A DNA stretch of 64,000 bases, taken from Segatella hominis. GTDB taxonomy: Bacteria > Bacteroidota > Bacteroidia > Bacteroidales > Bacteroidaceae. The notes under the pieces were generated by a model. That model was not told the origin of the DNA. It was given only the letters and a program-made list of their open reading frames with translations, and made no database searches. Below are positions 36,709-45,101 of this stretch, one piece after another (position 1 is the stretch's first letter; every line of letters starts with the position of its first letter). The stretch is from positions 3,619,001 to 3,683,000 of the forward strand of contig NZ_CP137559.1 in NCBI RefSeq assembly GCF_019249725.2, written 5' to 3'. The translations under genes were made by a program, and so were the position numbers.

Positions 36709-38142
36709 TTATTCAGCAGCTTTCAAACCCTTCTCAATAGCGTCCTTAGCATACTTGTTGTCTGGATCCAATTTCAAGAGTTTCTCCCAATATGGCTTAG
36801 CGAGATTAAAGTCCTGCTTGTCATAGTTGTAGATGAAGCCCATGTACTGATAAGCCTGCTTCAAGTAGCCGATTTCGTCTGCATCACACTGCTTAGCCTC
36901 AAGTTCTGTAATTACTTCCTGGTAAGCAGGAATAGCTTTGTCGTCCAACTCGTTCTGGAAAGCAGTATTACCCTCCTGCAACTTAGCAAATGCCTTCAGT
37001 GTAGGATACTTCTCTGCCAACTTAGCATACACGCCGATAGCCTTGTCGATATTCTCAACCTTCTTAGCAGCATCCTTGTTTTCTGCAGCCTTCTTAGCCT
37101 TGTTGATATAAATCTCAGCAAGCTTCATGAAGTCTGTTGGAGCAGCATCAGGATTCTTATCCATGTATTGCTGGTTGTATTCCAAAGCCTTGTCCTCATT
37201 GCCCATTTCCTTGTATGCCTCAGAGATATACAATAATGGTTTTGGATCCTCAGCCTTCATCTCCAATGCCTTCTGGTACTGAGCGATAGCTTCGTTGTAT
37301 TGCTTGTTACCAGCTAAAGCCAAACCATAGTAGCTGATGATGCTTGAATTCTTCTTGATAGAGTCTGTATTCATAACGATGTTTGAGTGCTCAAGAGCTA
37401 CATCATACTTTCTCAAATCAACAGCAGCGCGCATAGCCAAAACCTGCATAGCAGCATCCTTAGGGAATTTCTGAATACCAGCCTGGCAGAGGTTCAAACT
37501 CTCCTCTTTCTTATCGAGGACATATGCTGTGAATGCATACTCATAGTAGAGGTACTCTTCCAATGTAGATGGCTTTGCCTTAGAGAAATAGTCGTATGCC
37601 TTCTCGTAGTTACCTGCGCTGAAGAAATTGTGACCAGCTTCTGCCTCAATAGGGTAGTCTGGGTTGATTTCTCTCAGTTTGTTCAAAGCTTCTGCACTGG
37701 CAGCTGGGTCAATCTTACGATATACGTTAGAATAGCTAATGTATCCCTGAGGATTCTTAGGATCCATTGTCATACACTGGTTGTACCAGGTAGCAGCTTC
37801 ACCACCGTTATCCTGCATAGCGTAGATATCACCCTTCAAGATATATGCATCACCATAGTTCTTGAATTTTGCAATGACTGCGTCAGCAACCAAGTTAGCC
37901 TTATCATAGTCCTTATGCATTGCGAGGATATTACCCAATGCGATTAATGCCTTAGGATCTTTCTTGAACTCTTTCTGATACTCTTTGATCTCCTTTTCAA
38001 ATTCTTTAGTAGCAGAGTTACCAGACTTCAATGTTGTCTCGATAGGCTTCAGCATGTCCTTGTAATTAACCTCCTGAGCCATTGCTGGAGCTGATAATCC
38101 CATTATCAGTGCTCCTGCTATTAAATATTTAATTGCTTTCAT
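36709..38142 (-). CDS. Periplasmic TPR-repeat protein
   Basis: A 477-residue exported protein (MKAIKYLIAGALIMGLSAPAMAQ) built from tandem TPR-like helix pairs, for example LGNILAMHKDYDKANLVADAVI, EYAFTAYVLDKKEESLNLCQAGI, GLALAGNKQYNEAIAQYQKALEM and YISEAYKEMGNEDKALEYNQQYM. It is the last gene of the ExbB-ExbD-ExbD-TonB-PstS-like unit (99 bp after the previous stop) and precedes a strong terminator. A scaffold role for envelope uptake or secretion machinery is inferred from position. No enzymatic motif is visible. Confidence 0.85.
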   Translation of the reverse strand: MKAIKYLIAGALIMGLSAPAMAQEVNYKDMLKPIETTLKSGNSATKEFEKEIKEYQKEFKKDPKALIALGNILAMHKDYDKANLVADAVIAKFKNYGDAYILKGDIYAMQDNGGEAATWYNQCMTMDPKNPQGYISYSNVYRKIDPAASAEALNKLREINPDYPIEAEAGHNFFSAGNYEKAYDYFSKAKPSTLEEYLYYEYAFTAYVLDKKEESLNLCQAGIQKFPKDAAMQVLAMRAAVDLRKYDVALEHSNIVMNTDSIKKNSSIISYYGLALAGNKQYNEAIAQYQKALEMKAEDPKPLLYISEAYKEMGNEDKALEYNQQYMDKNPDAAPTDFMKLAEIYINKAKKAAENKDAAKKVENIDKAIGVYAKLAEKYPTLKAFAKLQEGNTAFQNELDDKAIPAYQEVITELEAKQCDADEIGYLKQAYQYMGFIYNYDKQDFNLAKPYWEKLLKLDPDNKYAKDAIEKGLKAAE

Positions 38143-38241
38143 AATTCTAAACTTTAATTCTGTCCTTATTTTATGTAGTTGACGTTTGCCTGTCGCTTTC
38201 GTTTATTCAATCTTATTTATTTTAACGCCTCTACACGATTT

Positions 38242-39204
38242 TTAGTTTTTTATGTTTACTTTCTTATAGGTGATATCTCCTCTATAAGGCAGTAATCCTG
38301 TTTTGAATACTATGAGTTGTCCACGAGGGTTGGTTATATAATTGGCGAAGCTCCATGGCAAAGCCTTATGAGGATCGACAACTATAGCATATAGTGTTCT
38401 AACGAATGGATATCTTCCATCGAGCAAGTATGCCTGATAAGGTTGCCAACTGTTGCTTGGTGTGGCTTTATCCTTTACAGAAACTCGCATTACATGAATA
38501 TTCTTTTTGAATGTGGTGTTTGTGGAATCTCTTCTGTCGTTTAACCAGTTAGATCCAATCACACCGATAGCATTTGGATTTTTATCAACAAAATCGATGA
38601 CCTGCTTACTGGTTTGAGCAGCCATGATTTTAGCACCAAATTTTTCTCCATGGAGAACAGAGTCAACAACATAGTTGGTAGTAGCAGAACGAGTATTATC
38701 GAAAACTACTTCTATGTCTCCTCTCTTAGAACCAGGGACTACGTCACTCCATTTATTAGCCTTACCAGTCAATATGCGCTTAATGTCATTTACGGTAATA
38801 CAAGTATCATTATTGTTCTTGTTTACAATAAATGCCAAACCATCATATCCGATAGGGAAGACGGAAGGAATAACATTACTTTTAGATTTGAGATAAGCGA
38901 TTTCACTATCTTTCAGCGCTCTTGTGGTAAACAAGAGAGTGGTTTTGAAATCCTTTATCATTTGGAGTCCTGTAACCTCATCAGAATAGAGGGGTTTAAG
39001 GTGAGCCTTAGGATATTCAAACTCAAACTGGCTTCTTTCTTCTTCGATGATAGGACTTAAACTTTCGTCAGCTACAAACTGGATTGTACCTGAAGTTGGT
39101 GTATCTGTTCTGCCATCTTTGGCTTTCTTCTGGCCACAAGAGCCGAAGAAAGCCAAAGACAACATAATAGTTAATCCTATAAAAATATAAGATGTCTTTT
39201 TCAT
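38242..39204 (-). CDS. PstS-like substrate-binding lipoprotein
   Basis: ATG at 39204 gives MKKTSYIFIGLTIMLSLAFFGSCG with lipobox FGSC; the longer frame would overlap the tonB stop region. The body resembles PstS/PBP-like phosphate-binding proteins: LFTTRALKDSE, GYDGLAFIVNKNNNDTCITVNDIKRILTGKANKWSD and the closing DPHKALPWSFANYITNPRGQLIVFKTGLLPY. It starts 22 bp after tonB and precedes the TPR gene. No pstCAB genes are near, so it is probably not part of a phosphate ABC importer; its ligand is unknown. The gene order with TonB suggests a role linked to energised uptake. Confidence 0.82.
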   Translation of the reverse strand: MKKTSYIFIGLTIMLSLAFFGSCGQKKAKDGRTDTPTSGTIQFVADESLSPIIEEERSQFEFEYPKAHLKPLYSDEVTGLQMIKDFKTTLLFTTRALKDSEIAYLKSKSNVIPSVFPIGYDGLAFIVNKNNNDTCITVNDIKRILTGKANKWSDVVPGSKRGDIEVVFDNTRSATTNYVVDSVLHGEKFGAKIMAAQTSKQVIDFVDKNPNAIGVIGSNWLNDRRDSTNTTFKKNIHVMRVSVKDKATPSNSWQPYQAYLLDGRYPFVRTLYAIVVDPHKALPWSFANYITNPRGQLIVFKTGLLPYRGDITYKKVNIKN

Positions 39205-39226
39205 ATTCAAATTTACTGCAAATATA

Positions 39227-40078
39227 TTACTGCAATCTAAATACAACAGGTACGGTATATTTTACACGTACAGCAGAACCGTTCTGCTTACCTGGTTTCC
39301 ATCTAGGCATTGCCTTAACAACTCGCTGAGCCTCACGGTCGAGTGAAGGGTCAACTGAACGCATAACCTTCACATCTGTGATAGAACCGTCTCTTTCAAC
39401 GACGAAACCAACGATAACACGACCCTGTACGCCGTTTTCCTGAGCTACAACTGGGTATTTGATGTTGCTGTTGAGGAAGGACATCAAGGCACCCTGACCA
39501 CCAGGGAATGAAGGCATCTCCTCTACAACGTCGAAGACCTTGTTAGAAACCTCAGGCTTTGGTGCTGGTGGTGGAGGTGGTGGAGTAGCGACTGCGATAT
39601 CACTTCTCACAGCCTCGATGTTACGGTCTTTCACACCTTCCTCGTCCTTTGTACCGACAGCTACCTTAGCGTCGAGTTGATCCATCTGCTTAACCTGGTT
39701 TTCCTCTTTTACGAGTTCATCCTTCTTGATGACAGGTGCAGTAAACTTCTGAGTTTCACGAGCCACAGGAATCTCTTTTTTCATTTCAACCTTAGGCTGT
39801 ACTTTCTCAGGCTTCTTCTTTTCCTTTTCAGCCTGCTTCTGGAGTTTAGCCAACTCCATAGCTTCCATATAAGCTTGCTGTTCTTCTGCTTGTTTCTGTT
39901 CGATAACTTTCCAAGCCAAGAATCCGCCTACGAGAGCTGCAGCAATGACCAAGATCAGAAGAGACTTGATGTTTCGACCGGAAGTACCCTTACGGAGCTG
40001 GTATGCACCATACTCCTTGTTCTTTCCGGCGAAAACCATATCGACCCATTTAGGATCGTAAAGATCAATTTTTGCCAT
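39227..40078 (-). CDS. tonB: TonB energy-transducing protein
   Basis: N-terminal cytoplasmic segment (MAKIDLYDPKWVDMVFAGKNKEYGAYQLRK), one membrane helix (LLILVIAAALVGGFLAWKV, ~35-55), a Glu/Lys/Pro-rich periplasmic spacer including PPPPPPAPKP, and a C-terminal TonB domain (MPSFPGGQGALMSFLNSNIKYPV...GRVIVGFVVERDGSITDVKVM...MPRWKPGKQNG). It transfers proton-motive energy from ExbB/ExbD to outer-membrane TonB-dependent transporters such as SusC proteins. It follows two exbD genes with a short gap. The family assignment is clear. Confidence 0.95.
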   Translation of the reverse strand: MAKIDLYDPKWVDMVFAGKNKEYGAYQLRKGTSGRNIKSLLILVIAAALVGGFLAWKVIEQKQAEEQQAYMEAMELAKLQKQAEKEKKKPEKVQPKVEMKKEIPVARETQKFTAPVIKKDELVKEENQVKQMDQLDAKVAVGTKDEEGVKDRNIEAVRSDIAVATPPPPPPAPKPEVSNKVFDVVEEMPSFPGGQGALMSFLNSNIKYPVVAQENGVQGRVIVGFVVERDGSITDVKVMRSVDPSLDREAQRVVKAMPRWKPGKQNGSAVRVKYTVPVVFRLQ

Positions 40079-40109
40079 TTCTTTCTTGTTTTAATTGTTA
40101 GTATTCATC

Positions 40110-40754
40110 TTACATCTTCACGCCTTTTGACTTGAGAAGTTTCTCATCGTCTGGGCTAATTTTGTCGATGACATACGTACCAATGTTCAAAATCTGCATT
40201 TCATCGAGTGCGTCAACCATATTCTTATATGATGCGTTATCAGTAGGCTTGATGACGATAGTAAGAGTCTCGATCTTGCGACCATCCAACTCACCACCCT
40301 TAATCTTGCTCAACTTCTTCTGATATACGCTATCTGGCATGGCTGGGTTCTTTGCACGTTCAGCGTTCAATGTCTTTACAGCTACCATGATTTGCTCCAC
40401 AGGACGCAAACCCTCACCAGTAGTATGCTCGCGCAAGACTTTACGGATACCATTGCTACCCCATGTAGTTTCCTTAATCCAGTTAGGATCATCGTACTTA
40501 GGGATACCTGCACCATAATAAATCTTGTTGTCTGCTGTAACGTAGAGTGTTACAGTACCAGACTCCTTAGCTTCGTTCTGGTTGTTTTGATCCTGGTTCT
40601 CATCATTACTTGGCATAGTCAGCTCCATTGTCTGAGGTTTGCTCAAGGAAGTACACAGCATGAAGAACGTGATAAGAAGCATGAGCATATCCACCATTGG
40701 CGTAAAGTCAACGCGGACATTCATTTTCTTTTGTTTGCTTTCTTTCTTTGCCAT
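40110..40754 (-). CDS. exbD: ExbD/TolR-family protein (second copy)
   Basis: A single-helix inner-membrane protein. VDFTPMVDMLMLLITFFMLCTSL carries the membrane Asp of the ExbD/TolR proton channel (MVDML). The periplasmic part is larger than in proteobacterial ExbD (214 aa). Its ATG follows the TAA of the upstream exbD with no intervening base, so translation is probably coupled. Two unlike ExbD proteins in tandem are common in Bacteroidota TonB operons and may form a heteromeric complex. Confidence 0.93.
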   Translation of the reverse strand: MAKKESKQKKMNVRVDFTPMVDMLMLLITFFMLCTSLSKPQTMELTMPSNDENQDQNNQNEAKESGTVTLYVTADNKIYYGAGIPKYDDPNWIKETTWGSNGIRKVLREHTTGEGLRPVEQIMVAVKTLNAERAKNPAMPDSVYQKKLSKIKGGELDGRKIETLTIVIKPTDNASYKNMVDALDEMQILNIGTYVIDKISPDDEKLLKSKGVKM

Positions 40755-41399
40755 TTATTCGTCCCCCTGTTGTTTTAACTGTGTAATCATATAGTAATGA
40801 CTCTCGTCCATATCCTGGAGTTCGTTCATCACTCTCTTAACTGTCTTGTATGGTGTAGAAGCATCTGCCTTGAGGGCAATCTTGATTTCTTCGTTTACTG
40901 TACGAGCTGCTTGTACCCACTGCTGGAACTCACTCATACCACCATTGATACTGTCGAGAGGAATACCTTTCTTCTGGAGATACTCAGGACGCTTAGAAGC
41001 GTTCAATGAGAGGTATGTCTTCAAGTCGCCCATTGGAACACCGAATGTACCCTCACTCTTGAATGTCTCTTGCATCTTTGGAGTCAATTCAACACCGAAG
41101 TTGCTTGTCATTGAACTCAAAGTGCTTCCCAGTTGATCAGTATTGTCAATACTCATAAATACTTGGCCTTCGCCGGTAGGTCTACCAGCAGCGTCCTTTT
41201 CAGGACTTACCAAGATGGTCAGAACGCCGTTCTCAGGCACCTTAATCTCAGACACAGATCCTGGAGTATTTACCTTGACAGGCTCATTCTTTACGAAAGT
41301 AGAGGTGAGCATGAAGAAGGTAAGCAACAGGGTCATAACGTCTGACATAGGCGTCATGTCGATCCAGACGTCACTCTTCTTAATTTTTACTTTACCCAT
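40755..41399 (-). CDS. exbD: ExbD/TolR-family protein (first copy)
   Basis: MGKVKIKKSDVWIDMTPMSDVMTLLLTFFMLTSTF gives a short cytoplasmic tail and one membrane helix with the conserved Asp in MSDVM. The periplasmic region includes a GVELTPKMQETF segment and ends in QLKQQGDE. It lies 30 bp after exbB and abuts the second exbD. It works with ExbB and TonB in energising outer-membrane transport. Confidence 0.93.
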   Translation of the reverse strand: MGKVKIKKSDVWIDMTPMSDVMTLLLTFFMLTSTFVKNEPVKVNTPGSVSEIKVPENGVLTILVSPEKDAAGRPTGEGQVFMSIDNTDQLGSTLSSMTSNFGVELTPKMQETFKSEGTFGVPMGDLKTYLSLNASKRPEYLQKKGIPLDSINGGMSEFQQWVQAARTVNEEIKIALKADASTPYKTVKRVMNELQDMDESHYYMITQLKQQGDE

Positions 41400-41429
41400 A
41401 GCGATAAAATTTTAAAGGGTTAGCAAAAA

Positions 41430-42266
41430 TTAAGCCTCGTCTGCGTGGTTAGCTTCGTATGTCTGAGCAATTGAGTAACCTACCTCGTCGAGTGCGTATG
41501 TCAACTTATCTACCTTGTTGGTGAATGTGTTGTAAGATACAACGGCACACCATGAAGTCAAGATACCGAATGCGGTGTTGATCAAAGCCTCAGAAATACC
41601 TACAGAAAGTGCTGCTGAGTCAGCGCCACCACCTTCACCCATGGCCTGGAATGACTTGATCATACCGGTTACAGTACCGAGAAGACCGGTCAATGTACCA
41701 AGTGTTACGATTGTAGCGATGATAGGCAAGTTCATTGTCAAAGTAGGCATCTCCAACTGTGTTGCCTCCTCGTGAGCCTGCTGAATCTTAGCTACCTTCT
41801 GTGCCTTCTTCAAAGATGCATTAGCGCCAGACTCCATTGACTTGTAAGCGTTCAAAGAAGCCATAACAACGTTAGCTACAGTACCGCGCTGCTTGTTGCA
41901 GAGCTGCTCAGCCTTAGCGAAGTCGTTTGCGTTCAAAGCTGTCTTGATGTTTGCAACGAACTTAGGAAGTGCACCTGTACCAGTAGCGGTCTTAAGAGCC
42001 AACCAACGCTCGATTGTCATTGCCAATACAGTGAGCAATAAAGTGTGGATAACAGGTACGATAACACCACCTTTGTAGATTGTACCCCAAATGTCTGCTG
42101 GGTGATCCTGTACACCTGGATCCTGGAAGTGCATGTCGTTTCCGAACCATGTGAAGAACAATGTGAATGCGATGATAGCACATACCACGATGATCCAGAA
42201 TGCGCCTCTTACTCCCTGAAAGCCCTCAGACTTTTTAGCTGGGGCTGCTTGTTTTGTAGTTGCCAT
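41430..42266 (-). CDS. exbB: ExbB/TolQ/MotA-family proton channel
   Basis: Multi-helix inner-membrane protein (278 aa): helix 1 AFWIIVVCAIIAFTLFFTWF, helix 2 VIPVIHTLLLTVLAMTIERWLAL, then the family core MNLPIIATIVTLGTLTGLLGTVTGMIKSFQAMGEGG...ISEALINTAFGILTSWCAVVSYNTF. First gene of a six-gene operon (exbB, exbD, exbD, tonB, PstS-like, TPR). A -7 box lies at 42384-42391 on the same strand. Confidence 0.95.
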   Translation of the reverse strand: MATTKQAAPAKKSEGFQGVRGAFWIIVVCAIIAFTLFFTWFGNDMHFQDPGVQDHPADIWGTIYKGGVIVPVIHTLLLTVLAMTIERWLALKTATGTGALPKFVANIKTALNANDFAKAEQLCNKQRGTVANVVMASLNAYKSMESGANASLKKAQKVAKIQQAHEEATQLEMPTLTMNLPIIATIVTLGTLTGLLGTVTGMIKSFQAMGEGGGADSAALSVGISEALINTAFGILTSWCAVVSYNTFTNKVDKLTYALDEVGYSIAQTYEANHADEA

Positions 42267-42383
42267 AATTTTACTTTTTAAATTATTAGTTAATAAATTT
42301 ATTTATTGTTTCTTTTTATATGTTTTTGTTGCCTTTTGGTGTTGTTGACACTTTCAGGTTATCGTTTTTGGTCAATCCTTTGG

Positions 42384-42391
42384 CAAAGATA
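42384..42391 (-). promoter_or_regulatory. -7 box of the exbB operon
   Basis: TATCTTTG on the - strand, about 120 bp before the exbB start, giving a fairly long leader. Apart from this the 298-bp gap 42267-42564 shows only AT-rich sequence and the aminotransferase terminator. Confidence 0.6.
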
Positions 42392-42535
42392 ATAATTAAA
42401 TAAGAACTACGAACGTAATTAAGAAGTTTTAACGAGATATTTCTTATATTTGGTCAAAATATCTCGTTAATTTTTACTTTTTCTCGTCTTTTATCCTTTT
42501 CTCGTCAAATTTTTACCCTTAAAGCATTCCGATAT

Positions 42536-42565
42536 AAAAAGCCTCTTTTGGGGGAGGCTCTTTTT
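42536..42565 (-). terminator. Terminator after the aminotransferase gene
   Basis: On the - strand: stem AGCCTC/GAGGCT (42554-42559 with 42540-42545), extended by weak pairs, followed by a T run (A run at 42536-42540 on +). Confidence 0.82.
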
Positions 42566-43758
42566 TACTTGAGTTTGCTCAGGGCTTCTTTGATTCTGCG
42601 GATTGCTTCCTTGATGTTCTCGTCGCTTGTTGCGTAGCTCATTCTGAAGCAATCAGGATCACCGAAGGCATCACCACCTACTGTCGCTACATGGGCTTCC
42701 TCCAAGAGGTACATGGCGAAGTCTGTTGAGTTGTTGATGGTCTTGTCTCCATTGCTCTTGCCAAAGTAAGAGTTGCATTTTGGGAAGAGATAGAAGGCTC
42801 CTTGAGGAATGTTGACTTCCAAGCCAGGAACTTCCTTGGCGAGTTTGACAATCAGGTCTCTGCGGCGCTCGAATGCCTGACGCATTTCTTCTACTGCACT
42901 CTGGTCGAGTGTGTAGGCTGCTTCTGCTGCTTTCTGGCTAACAGAGCATGTACCGCTTGTATATTGTCCCTGCAATTTGTTGCAGCCCTTGATAATCCAC
43001 TCTGGACCTGCCAGGAAACCGATTCTCCATCCTGTCATAGCGTATGCTTTTGATACACCGTTTGCGATGATGACCTGCTCCTTGAGACCTGGTTCCTGGG
43101 CAATGCTGTGATGCTTGCCGATGTAGTTGATGTGCTCGTAGATTTCATCTGCAAGTACGAATACATCTGGATGCTTTCTGAGGACATCAGCTAATGCTGC
43201 TAACTCTTCCTTAGAATAGACGCTACCTGTTGGGTTGCTTGGTGAGCAGAGGATAAGCATCTTGGTCTTAGGAGTGATTGCTGCCTCCAATTGCTCTGGA
43301 GTCATCTTGAAGTCCTGGTCGAAACCTGCGTTGACGATGACAGGTACACCGCCTGCCAACTTTGCCATCTGTGGATAACTTACCCAGTATGGTGCAGGGA
43401 TAATCACTTCATCGCCTGGGTTGACAAGTGCGAGGATTACGTTGCAGATACCCTGCTTGCCACCTGTGCCTACGATTACTTCATTGACGGTATAGTCAAG
43501 TCCGTTCTCATTTTTTAGTTTGGCAACAATCGCTTTTCGCAAATCTGGATAGCCAGGAACTGGTGAATATCTGGAGAAGTTATCATCAATAGCTTTCTTT
43601 GCTGCCTCTTTGATATTCTCCGGAGTGTTGAAGTCTGGTTCTCCTACGCTCATGTTGATTACATCAATTCCTTGAGCTTTCATTTCACTACTCTTCTGTG
43701 ACATCGCCAGCGTTGCTGAAGGTGCCAATCTGTTTAGACGATCAGATAATTGTGCCAT
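42565..43758 (-). CDS. aspC: PLP-dependent aspartate-type aminotransferase
   Basis: Fold-type I aminotransferase of subgroup I-gamma (397 aa). It shows SVGEPDFNTP at the N-terminus, the cofactor-contacting CSPSNPTGSVYS block, ADEIYEHI, the PLP lysine in NGVSKAYAMTGWRIGF and the substrate-carboxylate Arg in DCFRMSYATS. It transfers the amino group between aspartate and 2-oxoglutarate, feeding amino-acid synthesis. It stands alone between a -7 box (43787-43794) and a terminator. The exact substrate could also be another amino acid of this subgroup. Confidence 0.9.
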   Translation of the reverse strand: MAQLSDRLNRLAPSATLAMSQKSSEMKAQGIDVINMSVGEPDFNTPENIKEAAKKAIDDNFSRYSPVPGYPDLRKAIVAKLKNENGLDYTVNEVIVGTGGKQGICNVILALVNPGDEVIIPAPYWVSYPQMAKLAGGVPVIVNAGFDQDFKMTPEQLEAAITPKTKMLILCSPSNPTGSVYSKEELAALADVLRKHPDVFVLADEIYEHINYIGKHHSIAQEPGLKEQVIIANGVSKAYAMTGWRIGFLAGPEWIIKGCNKLQGQYTSGTCSVSQKAAEAAYTLDQSAVEEMRQAFERRRDLIVKLAKEVPGLEVNIPQGAFYLFPKCNSYFGKSNGDKTINNSTDFAMYLLEEAHVATVGGDAFGDPDCFRMSYATSDENIKEAIRRIKEALSKLK

Positions 43759-43786
43759 AATTCAATTTATATTAATGTTTTGACTG

Positions 43787-43794
43787 CAAAATTA
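43787..43794 (-). promoter_or_regulatory. -7 box of the aminotransferase gene
   Basis: TAATTTTG on the - strand, 29 bp before the start codon. Confidence 0.6.
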
Positions 43795-43883
43795 ATCATT
43801 TTATTTCTTTTAGAGAAGAAAAAGTGTCATTAATTCTATTTTTGCAATAAAATAATAACATCTTTTTTCTTTTTTCTCTCTTT

Positions 43884-45092
43884 TTAAAGGTGCAAGGTAT
43901 GACCCATCCTGTCTCTTTTGGTCTTGAGATACCGTTCGTTGTATTTATTAGGTACAACTTCGATAGGTACATTTTCTACAATTTCGAGACCATAAGCTTC
44001 CAGGCCAACTCGCTTGACTGGGTTGTTAGTGAGCAAACGCATCTTGTGAACTCCCAACTGGCGCAGCATCTGTGCACCGCATCCATAGTCGCGCTCATCT
44101 GGCTTGAAGCCGAGATGTGTGTTGGCATCCACTGTGTCATAGCCTTCTTCCTGCAACTTGTATGCAGCAATCTTGTTCATCAGACCGATGCCTCTACCTT
44201 CCTGTTGCATGTATATGACTACACCTTTTCCTTCTTTTTCTATCATTTCCATAGCTCTGTGCAACTGCTGTCCGCAGTCGCAGCGCATGCTTCCCAAGAT
44301 GTCGCCTGTAGCACATGAAGAATGAACACGTACCAGAATAGGTTCATCTTCATTCCATTCGCCCTTGATGAGAGCCATGTGTTCCAGTCCGTTGCTGGCC
44401 TGACGGAAAGGAATCAGTCGGAAATGACCATATTCTGTAGGCATGTCAACTTCTTCGCCCACTTCGATGAGTGATTCCTTCTTCAGTCGGTAGGTAATCA
44501 TATCTTTGATAGAGATGACTTTCAAGCCCCATTCCTTGGCAAATTCAAGGAGTTCTGGAAGGCGAGCCATCGTTCCGTCCTCATTCATGATTTCCATGAG
44601 CGCACCTGCAGGGTAGAGACCTGCCATTCTGCAAAGGTCGATAGCTGCCTCGGTATGACCACTGCGACGGAGTACGCCATTATCTTGTGCATAGAGTGGG
44701 TTGATGTGACCCGGACGTCCGAATGTCTGAGCGGTGGAGTTTGGATCAGCCAACGCCTTGATGGTCTCAGCTCTGTCGTGTGCAGAAACACCAGTGGTGC
44801 ATCCTTCCAGTTTGTCAATCGTTACCGTAAAAGGAGTGCCCAACATAGAGGTGTTATCAGATACCTGATGAGGAAGGTCCAATTCATCACATCTGCTGAT
44901 GGTGATAGGAGCGCAAAGTACGCCTCTTGCGTGTTTGAGCATGAAGTTTACCTTTTCTGCATCTATCTTCTCTGCTGCAATAATGAGATCGCCTTCGTTC
45001 TCGCGATCTTCATCATCTACAACAATTACGAATTTTCCTTCTTTGAAGTCTTTTACAGCATCTTCAATGTTGTTTAATCTTAAATCTGCCAT
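43884..45092 (-). CDS. ribBA: Bifunctional RibBA: DHBP synthase / GTP cyclohydrolase II
   Basis: Riboflavin biosynthesis enzyme with both first committed steps. The N-terminal half (1-200) is 3,4-dihydroxy-2-butanone-4-phosphate synthase: [28 protein letters not shown] and [15 protein letters not shown]. The C-terminal half is GTP cyclohydrolase II with zinc ligands in [18 protein letters not shown] and the [13 protein letters not shown] and NNPVKR blocks. At 402 residues it has the standard fusion length. It lies 9 bp after the LptF/LptG-type gene stop, so the two are likely cotranscribed. Confidence 0.96.
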   Translation of the reverse strand: MADLRLNNIEDAVKDFKEGKFVIVVDDEDRENEGDLIIAAEKIDAEKVNFMLKHARGVLCAPITISRCDELDLPHQVSDNTSMLGTPFTVTIDKLEGCTTGVSAHDRAETIKALADPNSTAQTFGRPGHINPLYAQDNGVLRRSGHTEAAIDLCRMAGLYPAGALMEIMNEDGTMARLPELLEFAKEWGLKVISIKDMITYRLKKESLIEVGEEVDMPTEYGHFRLIPFRQASNGLEHMALIKGEWNEDEPILVRVHSSCATGDILGSMRCDCGQQLHRAMEMIEKEGKGVVIYMQQEGRGIGLMNKIAAYKLQEEGYDTVDANTHLGFKPDERDYGCGAQMLRQLGVHKMRLLTNNPVKRVGLEAYGLEIVENVPIEVVPNKYNERYLKTKRDRMGHTLHL

Positions 45093-45101
45093 TTTGATAC
45101 T

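Noticed and set aside
38242..39204. Phosphate ABC importer locus
   Set aside because: Only the binding-protein-like gene is present; no permease or ATPase genes lie nearby.
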